DNA from: CAYVQZ01 sp964453435 | GTDB lineage: Bacteria > Abyssobacteria > SURF-5 | Assembly: GCA_964453435.1 (NCBI GenBank) | Contig: CAYVQZ010000095.1 | Location: forward strand, 1-11,669 | Length of the DNA stretch: 11,669 nt | Direction: 5' to 3' | Shown here: in pieces, positions 1-6,094 of the stretch | Position numbering within the stretch: the stretch's first letter is position 1 | Layout: the number at the start of each line of letters is the position of its first letter | The notes under the pieces: generated by a model | What the model saw: the letters and a program-made list of their open reading frames with translations, nothing else | What the model was told of the DNA's origin: nothing | The model's database searches: none | Made by a program: the position numbers and the translations under genes

Positions 1-246
1 TCTTCCCTAAGGTGTGGTCCTTATCTGAGGAAACCAGAGTGTCTGTCGCTGTCAGGTCATTTGGCGCATCATGACACGAGAATTGGCGACAGGTTGCTTT
101 CTTTGAACAAATTGCTCACTCTTCGGCCTGTGGCGGTCTGCTCGTTTTGAAACGCTTATCCCCCTGACCGTCTTTTTCATTTGGCCAAAGTATACAATAT
201 CCGGAGTCGCGTTTCCACTGGTTTCGTTGACGTATCGCATAAGACG

Positions 247-275
247 TTGCAACCGTTAGGGAACTGTGGTATCAT
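247..275 (+). promoter_or_regulatory. Candidate sigma70-type promoter for the DUF362 gene
   Basis: A TTGCAA hexamer (247-252) is followed after exactly 17 bases by TATCAT (270-275), matching the consensus at 4/6 and 5/6 positions. It would start transcription near 282 and leave a leader of about 190 nt before the ATG at 470. Found by eye; it is the best-spaced pair in the left 470 bases. Confidence 0.4.
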
Positions 276-437
276 AATGGCTCGGTGGCTCTGCGCGAAG
301 CGCGAATCCTCTGTGTCCACGGCTCGGTTCCATGTTCCGCCACCTTCTTGTTTTCCCCGGAGCGGGAACAAGTCTCCGCCGTGATTATTTTCTGGGTTTT
401 GGTTATGACACGTCTTTTTCAACCATACAATCGCCGC

Positions 438-465
438 GGCGAGCTGGCTCGCCTGACAGCATTTT
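438..465 (+). other. Small hairpin plus T-run immediately before the DUF362 start
   Basis: GGCGAG (438-443) pairs with CTCGCC (448-453) across a 4-nt loop, and a run of five T begins 8 nt later, just before the ATG at 470. It resembles a weak intrinsic terminator or attenuator, but the stem is only 6 bp and the T-run is not adjacent. It also occupies the place where a Shine-Dalgarno sequence would be expected. Function uncertain. Confidence 0.25.
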
Positions 466-469
466 TCTC

Positions 470-1774
470 ATGACGAAACCGCGTGTTTTGGTTCAAAAAG
501 TCGGAGGCAGCCCCAGTCTCGCGATTAGCAGGGCCTTCGAAAAATTTCCCCATGTTTCCCGCCGCATTGAGGAATCAAAGAAGCTTTTCATAAAGATCAA
601 CGCGGTTTATTTTCATAAGCATCTCCACACCTCTCTGCCCCTCATCGAGTCCGTTCTTGCGTTTGTCCGGAAGTTCGACCCGAAAAAACAAATCTATTTG
701 ATGGAGAACTGCTCACAGGGGAATTTCACCCGCCACTGTTTTTCGGCGATCGGAATCGACGCCCTCGCGAAACCACACGGCGTTCGGTGCCTGTATCTCG
801 ATGAAGAAAAGTCAGTGCAGGTCGAGGTGGGAGAAGGTAGTACCGCTCATACGGTTCGGTTCCCAAAGATATTGTATGAGAACCTTGTGGTTGACCGCGC
901 CGGAAGCTTTTATCTCAATATGCCGGTATTGAAAGCCCATTGCCAGACACAGATGACGGCCGGAATCAAGAACCAGATGGGGTTGCTCTATGATATCGAC
1001 AAAGCGAAGAATCATAATTATTTGTTGCATCAGAAACTCGTCGATATACTGAAATTCATCAGGCCCGACTTCGTATTGGTGGATGCGCTGAAAGTGGTGG
1101 CGAGAGGGCCCATACCCCCGGCGAAGTTCATAGAAGGAAATTTGTACGAGAAAGATGTAATTGTCGGCGGGGAGGACACTGTCGCGGTAGACGCCGTGTG
1201 TGCGAAGATGATGGGATACGAACCCGAATCGATAAAGCATGTGGCGTTAGCCGCTCGGCAGGGGCTTGGAACGGCTGACCTCGCATCGATTGAGCTGGAA
1301 GGCGAATTGCCTCCCTGTGCCGAGAAGGTGCCGTGGGAGTTGGAGAGGCATTTCCCCGGCGCTTTAAAATTCATTGTGGGTTCCAAAAGAGCCTGTTATG
1401 AAGGGTGTCTCGGCCACGCCGAGCAAATTGTGGAGCTGCTCGTCAACGAGAACAATTCTCCCGCCAATTTTTCGGATATCCCGCTCACCGTGATAACAGG
1501 CAGCGGTTTCAGGCCGGAGCAACTTGATGAACTCGAAGAGCCGATCATACTTCTCGGAAAATGCGCATGCGATGAACTGCAGGAAACGCTTTACAAGAGG
1601 TATATCGGCATCGATGCTCTCAATACATGTGGCCGATGCGACAACATCATCGCGGTTTTCGCCCGCAACCTCGGAGCAGACTTGTTCAACCTTTCGCCGC
1701 TCAGCCGACTCGAGATTTACCGGCAGCTGCTTTTGGGACGATTCCGCGGATTGCGATACGCGATGCCGAGGTAA
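470..1774 (+). CDS. DUF362 domain-containing protein with C-terminal cysteine motifs
   Basis: The 434-residue product matches DUF362 by its signature segments: a KAHCQTQMTAGIKNQMGLL stretch around residues 155-173 (the family's conserved 'KN..G' core), a VLVDALKVVARGPI segment near 202-215, and a VGGEDTVAVDAV segment with a following 'MGY.P..I' near 232-255. DUF362 proteins have no single assigned reaction; some carry ferredoxin-like clusters. This one lacks a classic 4Fe-4S ferredoxin repeat but has six cysteines in its last third: C309 and C313 (CYEGC), C365 and C367 (CAC) and C387 and C390 (CGRC), which could bind metal or an iron-sulfur cluster. I chose the ATG at 470 because the family-like N-terminus (MTKPRVLVQKVGG) begins there; the reading frame stays open back to an ATG at 332, but that extension looks non-coding. 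No Shine-Dalgarno sequence is visible. No signal peptide, so probably cytoplasmic. It lies 263 nt upstream of the first HMGCS-like gene with no clear terminator between; a functional link is only positional. Confidence 0.8.
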   Translation: MTKPRVLVQKVGGSPSLAISRAFEKFPHVSRRIEESKKLFIKINAVYFHKHLHTSLPLIESVLAFVRKFDPKKQIYLMENCSQGNFTRHCFSAIGIDALAKPHGVRCLYLDEEKSVQVEVGEGSTAHTVRFPKILYENLVVDRAGSFYLNMPVLKAHCQTQMTAGIKNQMGLLYDIDKAKNHNYLLHQKLVDILKFIRPDFVLVDALKVVARGPIPPAKFIEGNLYEKDVIVGGEDTVAVDAVCAKMMGYEPESIKHVALAARQGLGTADLASIELEGELPPCAEKVPWELERHFPGALKFIVGSKRACYEGCLGHAEQIVELLVNENNSPANFSDIPLTVITGSGFRPEQLDELEEPIILLGKCACDELQETLYKRYIGIDALNTCGRCDNIIAVFARNLGADLFNLSPLSRLEIYRQLLLGRFRGLRYAMPR

Positions 1775-1844
1775 CAGCGGCAGGGGAAGAGTCCGCATCG
1801 GAACGCGTTCCCGTCCGGAACAAACATCGGGGCTGAGATTTTGC

Positions 1845-1874
1845 TTGACGCGTTGCAACATTTTCTTATATATT
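1845..1874 (+). promoter_or_regulatory. Sigma70-type promoter for the first HMGCS-DUF35/thiolase unit
   Basis: TTGACG (1845-1850) and TATATT (1869-1874) are separated by 18 bases, each matching consensus at 5 of 6 positions. Transcription would begin near 1881, giving a leader of about 155 nt before the ATG at 2038. This suggests the two-gene unit is transcribed independently of the DUF362 gene. Confidence 0.6.
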
Positions 1875-1895
1875 GAGTGTGATGCCTCAGGGCTG

Positions 1896-1945
1896 ATCCG
1901 GGAGCGGCAACGTTTGCCACTGTTGCTGAGCGCCCCCTCCCGACT
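1896..1945 (+). other. Possible structured 5' leader of the first unit
   Basis: Within the predicted leader, CGGGAG and CTCCCG can form an outer stem enclosing CGGCAAC and GTTGCTG (one G-U pair) with a loop of about 10 nt. CTCAG and CTGAG in the same stretch offer an alternative pairing. It has no T-run, so it is not an obvious terminator. It matches no riboswitch I recognise, and such pairings can arise by chance in GC-rich DNA. Confidence 0.2.
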
Positions 1946-2037
1946 TTGCCATCCCTTTTGAGAAAAACTTCCAGGGAAGTGGCGTCTGCTTTCGGCATAG
2001 TTGAAACAGGGCAATTAAATCCGAATGGAGGAAAGAA

Positions 2038-3492
2038 ATGGTAGGTATAACTTCGTACGGGGGTTACATCCCAAAACTCAGGCTGCAGCGGATGGCCATC
2101 TTTCAGAGCATGGGATGGTTCGCTCCGGCAATCATGATGGTCGCCCAGGGCGAGAGGTCGATGTGCAACTGGGATGAGGATTCCCTGACCATGGCGGTCG
2201 CTGCGGCACGCGACTCTCTGGTTGGAATGGATAAGAGCAAGGTCGATGCTCTTTACGTGTGTTCGACAACGCTTCCCTTTGCCGACCGGCAGAACGCGGG
2301 AATTGTCGCAACCGCTTTGAACTTGAAGGACGACGTGCTCACTGTCGATATGACTGCTTCACAGAAAGTGGGAACGACGGGAATTGTGACTGCGCTTGAC
2401 GCGATTAAAGGCGGCGAAAAGAAATCGGTTCTGGTTGTAGCAGCCGACAAACGCGAGACGAAGTCGGCATATTTCCATGAGATGTGGTATGGGGATGGCG
2501 CGGCCGCTCTAACGTTTGGAACAGAAAACGTGATTGCCGAATGTCTCGGCGCGCATTCGATTTCGCGCGATTTCGTTGACCATTATCGCGGCTCGATGAA
2601 CAAGTACGACTATAATTGGGAAGAGAGATGGATTCGCGATGAGGGCTATTCGAAGATTATTCCCGAGGTCGTCAGGGGACTGTTGGAAAAGGTCAATATC
2701 GCGCCGAGCGATCTCTCGAAATTCATTTTTCCGTGCTTCTTCACCCGCGAACATCGGGGAATTGCCAAATCGCTCGGCTTCGCAGCTGAACAGTTAGTTG
2801 ACAACATGCACAATGTGTGCGGCGAAACCGGGACGGCCCATCCTCTGGTCATGTTTGTGTCCGCGCTGGAAGAGGCTCAGCCGGGCGATAAAATTCTGGT
2901 GGCGAGTTTCGGACAGGGCTCAGACGCGCTGCTGTTCCAGGTGACCGAAAATATCAAGAAACTGCCGGAGCGAATGGGAATTCGGGGGTCTCTGGCAAAC
3001 CGGAAGGAAGTGGATATATATCCGAAATTCCTGAGGTTCAGGGACCTGCTCCAAACGGAGATGGGAATCCGCGCCGAAGCGCCGACACAGACCGCGGTGA
3101 CGGTGCTTTACCGAAAGCGCAAGTTCCTCTTCGGGTTCGTCGGAGGCGAATGCCAGAAGTGCGGCACCCGGCAGATTCCGAGCCAGGATATTTGCGTGAA
3201 TCCCGACTGCGGTTCGGTTAAATCGCAGGCGCCGGTCGAGTTCGCCGATACGCCGGCGCATATAAAAACATACACGGGAGATATGCTCTCCGTATCGGTC
3301 GACCCCCCGAACATCTACGGCCTCGTCCAATTCGAGGGCGGGGGAAGGATACTGGCCGACTTTACCGATTGCGAACTCGGCGACGTGAAGGTGGGCAAAG
3401 CCGTGAAGATGGCTTTCCGGAAGAGATATCATGATAAGGAACGGGGGTTCCATGGATATTTCTGGAAAGCAATTCCGCAGGCCGAGGCATAG
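2038..3492 (+). CDS. HMG-CoA-synthase-like protein fused to a C-terminal DUF35 zinc-ribbon/OB domain (copy 1)
   Basis: This 484-residue protein has two parts. Residues 1 to about 345 follow the archaeal-type HMG-CoA synthase fold: the N-terminus MVGITSYGGYIP, a GDGAAALTFG motif near 152-161, and the late GETGTAHP and QPGDKILVASFG segments (262-292). Residues about 362-484 are a DUF35 domain: a rubredoxin-like zinc ribbon with Cys372, 375, 386 and 391 (spacing 2-10-4), then an OB-fold segment ending near FHGYFWKAIP. DUF35 partners organise the CoA site of thiolases in archaeal HMG-CoA synthesis and in BbsAB. By eye the synthase catalytic residues are absent: Cys falls at Gln109 (SQKVGT), Glu at Thr77 and His at Pro232. 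Residues about 19-40 are longer and more hydrophobic than in the second copy. A GGAGG site 7-8 nt before the ATG fixes the start. The thiolase gene follows after 14 nt, so the two are co-transcribed and the products probably form a complex. Substrate unknown. Confidence 0.85.
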   Translation: MVGITSYGGYIPKLRLQRMAIFQSMGWFAPAIMMVAQGERSMCNWDEDSLTMAVAAARDSLVGMDKSKVDALYVCSTTLPFADRQNAGIVATALNLKDDVLTVDMTASQKVGTTGIVTALDAIKGGEKKSVLVVAADKRETKSAYFHEMWYGDGAAALTFGTENVIAECLGAHSISRDFVDHYRGSMNKYDYNWEERWIRDEGYSKIIPEVVRGLLEKVNIAPSDLSKFIFPCFFTREHRGIAKSLGFAAEQLVDNMHNVCGETGTAHPLVMFVSALEEAQPGDKILVASFGQGSDALLFQVTENIKKLPERMGIRGSLANRKEVDIYPKFLRFRDLLQTEMGIRAEAPTQTAVTVLYRKRKFLFGFVGGECQKCGTRQIPSQDICVNPDCGSVKSQAPVEFADTPAHIKTYTGDMLSVSVDPPNIYGLVQFEGGGRILADFTDCELGDVKVGKAVKMAFRKRYHDKERGFHGYFWKAIPQAEA

Positions 3493-3506
3493 AGGAGGAA
3501 AGATAG

Positions 3507-4715
3507 ATGGCTACGGGAATAAAAGATAAAGTGGCAATCATTGGAATGGGTTGCACAAAGTTCGGCGAACGATGGGACGTCGGCGCCGAGGAACTCATGG
3601 TCGAGGCGTTCACCGAGTGCATGGAGGATGCCGGGATTGAAAAAAAGGATATCGATGCGGCGTGGCTCGGCACCTGCATGGACGAGGTGAATGTCGGCAA
3701 GAGCGCGCTTCCTCTCTCTATGGCGTTGCGGCTGGACAAGATTCCGGTTACCCGAGTAGAGAACTTTTGCGCGAGCGGCACCGAATCGCTGCGGGGCGCC
3801 GTATATGCAGTCGCTTCGGGCGCGTACGACATCTGCCTTGCAATGGGGGTGGAAAAACTGAAAGACACCGGCTACGGCGGCCTCCCGGGAGGCGGCTCGG
3901 CGTCGGGGTCGCTCAGTTGGCTTTGGCTGCCCGCGCTGACCGCGCCGGGCTCATTCGCTCAGCTTGCGAGCGCGTACGCGGCGAAGTACAAGGTGCCGGA
4001 CGACGAACTGAAAGTGGCGTTGGCGCACGTATCGGCCAAAAGCCATGCCAACGGGGCCCTGAACCCCAAGGCCCACCTCCGAAAGGCCGTGACCGTCGAG
4101 CAGATTATGGCGGCGCCGATTATTGCGCATCCTCTCGGATTGTTCGACTGCTGTGGAGTGAGTGACGGCGCTGCGTGCGCGATAGTCACGACTCCGAAGA
4201 TTGCGAAGGAGCTCGGGAAGAAGGACTTCGTTACGGTGAAGGCGCTTCAGCTCGCATTAAGCAGCGGAGAAGAACTCAGTTTCAACGAATGGGACGGCGA
4301 CCATTTTCTCACAACCGAAAAAGCCAGCTTGAAGGCCTACGAAGAAGCGGGAATCAAGAATCCGCGCGAAGAGATTTCGATGATGGAGGTGCACGACTGT
4401 TTCTCCATTACCGAGTTCGTAACAATGGAAGATCTGCATATCTCGCCGAAGGGAGGAGCGCTCAAAGACGTGATGGACGGTTTCTACAATCTTGACGGCG
4501 GCGTGCCGTGCCAGGTTGACGGCGGCTTGAAATGCTTCGGGCATCCGATAGGCGCCTCCGGAATCCGCATGGTCTACGAAATGTATCTGCAGCTTCATGG
4601 CCGGGCGGATAAGCGACAACTCAAAGACCCCAAGCTTGGGCTCACTCACAATCTCGGCGGCTTTCCCTTCATGAACGTCTGCAGCATAGCAATTGTCGGA
4701 AAGCACGGCGTATAG
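3507..4715 (+). CDS. SCP-x/lipid-transfer-type thiolase (acetyl-CoA acetyltransferase family), copy 1
   Basis: A 402-residue thiolase. It should catalyse thiolytic cleavage or Claisen condensation of acyl-CoA thioesters through a Cys-acyl intermediate. Catalytic features are intact: nucleophilic Cys88 in VENFCASGT, His296 in VHDCF (the SCP-x-type replacement of NEAF), His346 in GHPIGASG (345-352), and the C-terminal THNLGG (380-385) that replaces the CxG of classical thiolases. The N-terminus (VAIIGMGCTKFGERW) is typical of this subfamily. No SCP2 domain is attached and there is no signal peptide. An AGGAGG site lies about 10 nt before the ATG, and the gene starts 14 nt after the HMGCS-DUF35 fusion, indicating an operon and probably a physical complex with the fused zinc ribbon. 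Residues about 126-148 are Gly/Ser- and Trp-rich and differ from the second copy; this stretch could shape the acyl pocket. The family is secure but the substrate cannot be read from sequence. Confidence 0.9.
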   Translation: MATGIKDKVAIIGMGCTKFGERWDVGAEELMVEAFTECMEDAGIEKKDIDAAWLGTCMDEVNVGKSALPLSMALRLDKIPVTRVENFCASGTESLRGAVYAVASGAYDICLAMGVEKLKDTGYGGLPGGGSASGSLSWLWLPALTAPGSFAQLASAYAAKYKVPDDELKVALAHVSAKSHANGALNPKAHLRKAVTVEQIMAAPIIAHPLGLFDCCGVSDGAACAIVTTPKIAKELGKKDFVTVKALQLALSSGEELSFNEWDGDHFLTTEKASLKAYEEAGIKNPREEISMMEVHDCFSITEFVTMEDLHISPKGGALKDVMDGFYNLDGGVPCQVDGGLKCFGHPIGASGIRMVYEMYLQLHGRADKRQLKDPKLGLTHNLGGFPFMNVCSIAIVGKHGV

Positions 4716-4732
4716 GCCTCTGAGCAGATTCG

Positions 4733-4772
4733 TAAATGGCGGGGAGGTGGATTGTCCCCGCCATTTATTTGT
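4733..4772 (+). terminator. Hairpin terminator between convergent genes
   Basis: A perfect 13-bp stem, left arm 4733-4745 and right arm 4755-4767 (core AAATGGCGGGGA / TCCCCGCCATTT) with a 9-nt loop, starts 17 nt after the thiolase stop codon and is followed by TTTGTC. The A/T-rich outer stem lets it act in both directions, which fits its position between the thiolase and the converging minus-strand gene. Confidence 0.75.
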
Positions 4773-4805
4773 CTCGGGCCGCCACGATGGATCGGCTGGT
4801 GTGTT

Positions 4806-5075
4806 TTACCGATATGAAAGTGGTTCAACAGTGTCTGTTGGCAGTGTTATACCGCCGGCGTCGTTGTTCGAAGGGGGGAACTCCAGCACGACCCGCCAAT
4901 CCGTAAGCTCCATGCCAACGTCGAGTTGGCTCCTCTGCTGCACCGGCGCTTGAACGGTGCGCCTGAGATTTGTGTATGCCGAATACTCTCTCTCCAGTAT
5001 TTGTGTTCCCTCAAAGAGAAGTTTCTGTGACATGAGTCCATAAAAAACTATAAACGTTACGATATATTTTTTCAT
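4806..5075 (-). CDS. Small hypothetical protein with a hydrophobic N-terminus
   Basis: An 89-residue product I do not recognise. The N-terminus (MKKYIVTFIVFYGLMSQ) has two lysines followed by a hydrophobic run, as in a signal peptide or membrane anchor. The rest is polar, with a Gln-rich central part (residues 42-50) and a C-terminus LEFPPSNNDAGGITLPT with no cysteines. The start is the ATG preceded by GAGG at a spacing of about 9; an in-frame TTG five codons upstream is the alternative. It converges on the terminator hairpin at 4733-4767, and a possible minus-strand promoter lies upstream (5121-5149). These points support a real gene, but its shortness and lack of a known family keep confidence modest. 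It is probably exported if translated. Confidence 0.4.
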   Translation of the reverse strand: MKKYIVTFIVFYGLMSQKLLFEGTQILEREYSAYTNLRRTVQAPVQQRSQLDVGMELTDWRVVLEFPPSNNDAGGITLPTDTVEPLSYR

Positions 5076-5120
5076 TTTCGATTGCCTCAAAACCGGTCCG
5101 CTTAATGTTCTCTATAATCT

Positions 5121-5149
5121 CTTATAAGTTTGTCTCCGCCGGGCAACAA
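5121..5149 (-). promoter_or_regulatory. Possible promoter for the small minus-strand gene
   Basis: Read on the minus strand, TTGTTG (5149-5144) and TATAAG (5126-5121) are 17 bases apart, 46 nt upstream of the ATG at 5075. The -10 matches 5/6, the -35 only 3/6. A perfect TATAAT on the plus strand (5113-5118) overlaps this region but has no -35 at a usable distance. Confidence 0.3.
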
Positions 5150-5181
5150 GGGAAAATCATTTCTTTAAGCATTTCCCCTTT

Positions 5182-5210
5182 TTGCTTTCCCGCCCTCTCT
5201 CTGGTAATAT
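5182..5210 (+). promoter_or_regulatory. Weak candidate promoter for the small Cys protein gene
   Basis: TTGCTT (5182-5187), a 17-base spacer, then TAATAT (5205-5210), about 140 nt upstream of the ATG at 5353. Each element matches consensus at about 4 of 6 positions, so it is tentative. The remaining intergenic DNA between 5076 and 5352 shows nothing else I can support. Confidence 0.25.
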
Positions 5211-5352
5211 GAATGAACGCATTTGCATATTGCAGATATCCGGAAAAGGCATTTGGACGCGCTGCCTGTCACAGGAGAAATCACACATCAGGGGTGCGTT
5301 TTTCCGCCTGGAGGCGATGTGCCCTATTGCTTGATGAAGAAGGCTTTGAGCC

Positions 5353-5679
5353 ATGCGTGAATACACTCATATCGAGCTGAACGTTGAAGTACAGGCCATT
5401 GGCGGGCATTACGTATTGGACAAGGAAGCACGGATGCCATATGACGGCAGGGAAGTGCTATATGTAGTGGGCGCCGGAATCATTGATACATCGTGCTGTG
5501 GCATGGGGGGATGCCGATACGCGATTGTGCCCGGCTATGTAATCGATTGGAAGGGGCGGACCAACAAAGACGGTCTTCCCGTTTCCGAGGTCGACCCCAT
5601 TCGCGATGAGAAGGCGCGAAAAGAGATACGACAATATATCGAACGGTCGGAATTCGTTCAGCACGTCGAGTTTCATTGA
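5353..5679 (+). CDS. Small conserved-looking hypothetical protein with a CCGxxGC motif
   Basis: A 108-residue soluble protein with no signal peptide or membrane segment. Its N-terminal part alternates beta-strand-like stretches (IELNVEVQAIGGHYVL; REVLYVVGAGIID) leading to SCCGMGGCRYAIVPGYV, where Cys48, Cys49 and Cys54 are clustered. The C-terminal third is a charged helix (about residues 82-100). The cysteine cluster could bind a metal or iron-sulfur cluster, or be redox-active; three cysteines are too few for a full [4Fe-4S] site unless the protein dimerises or uses another ligand. Coherent codon use and a sensible fold pattern suggest a real gene. It resembles uncharacterised short proteins I have seen in anaerobic delta-type bacteria, but I cannot name a family. 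The ribosome-binding site before the ATG is weak (GAAGAAGG about 10 nt upstream). It lies between the two thiolase units but has its own spacing, so a link to them is only positional. Confidence 0.6.
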   Translation: MREYTHIELNVEVQAIGGHYVLDKEARMPYDGREVLYVVGAGIIDTSCCGMGGCRYAIVPGYVIDWKGRTNKDGLPVSEVDPIRDEKARKEIRQYIERSEFVQHVEFH

Positions 5680-6094
5680 AAATCCTTTCCAATTCAGAGC
5701 CACGGTGTTCAGTCATTTTTTTGCTCGCGATTTCTTGAGTCGCCTGGTGAGGGAATTCGCGAGAAGCATTTTAAAATCGGTTCTCCGTTTTTTGCTCGAA
5801 AGGACGGACAACGCAGGCAATCTGTCATTACCCGTGAAAATGGTTTCTCTGGAAATGGATTTCTTCGCCGACGGTGACGCTGGGCGTGTTTAGGCGTCTC
5901 CGGAATTGAGGCGGGATCACGGGTCACCGAACCGTGGGACACTTCCGATATTCCCTCCGAAACTCTCTTTTGCATCCGGAAAGTCTCTCTGATATACTTC
6001 CAAGCGCTTGAATCAAGGCGATCCATGCGTCGATGTCTTAACTGCCTGCCTTACGCATTTTCAGGAGCGATTATCGGCTCAAAGGAGGAAGACT
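5680..6094. other. Intergenic region before the second unit
   Basis: About 415 bases without a supported gene. An open frame crossing 5606-5893 overlaps the previous gene and has no homology I recognise. There is an imperfect palindrome with arms CTCGCGA (5724-5730) and TCGCGAG (5757-5763), without a T-run on its downstream side. The right part contains the promoter at 5970-5998 and a 90-nt leader ending in a strong Shine-Dalgarno sequence. Confidence 0.5.
5970..5998 (+). promoter_or_regulatory. Candidate promoter for the second HMGCS-DUF35/thiolase unit
   Basis: TTGCAT (5970-5975) and TATACT (5993-5998) are separated by exactly 17 bases; the -10 matches consensus at 5/6, the -35 at 3/6. Transcription would start near 6005, about 90 nt upstream of the ATG at 6095. 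A separate promoter fits independent expression of the two paralogous units. Confidence 0.45.

Larger units (their letters stand above)
1..469. other. Gene-poor left edge, no supported CDS
   Basis: I see no convincing coding region here. Open frames on both strands are short, lack ribosome-binding sites and read as low-complexity Arg/Ser-rich sequence. Structure present: a candidate hairpin with outer arms CTGTCGC (43-49) and GCGACAG (86-92) and inner arms TGTCA (50-54) and TGACA (72-76), which may be chance. A TACAAT hexamer at 193-198 has no matching -35. A better promoter lies at 247-275. A short GC-rich hairpin (438-453) followed by a T-run sits directly before the first gene. Confidence 0.5.

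Noticed and set aside
1364..2014. A 216-residue minus-strand frame across the end of the DUF362 gene and the following intergenic DNA.
   Set aside because: It overlaps the conserved end of DUF362, has no ribosome-binding site and covers the promoter at 1845-1874.
2044..2060. The 17-base string GGTATAACTTCGTACGG occurs identically at 2044-2060 and 6101-6117 and contains 11 bases of a loxP arm.
   Set aside because: It is the coding sequence for the conserved GITSYG start of the two paralogues, in the same reading position; there is no inverted second arm or spacer, so it is not a recombination site.
5724..5763. CTCGCGA/TCGCGAG inverted repeat after the small Cys protein gene, considered as a terminator.
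   Set aside because: The 26-nt loop is long and there is no downstream T-run on the plus strand; the T-run lies upstream of it.
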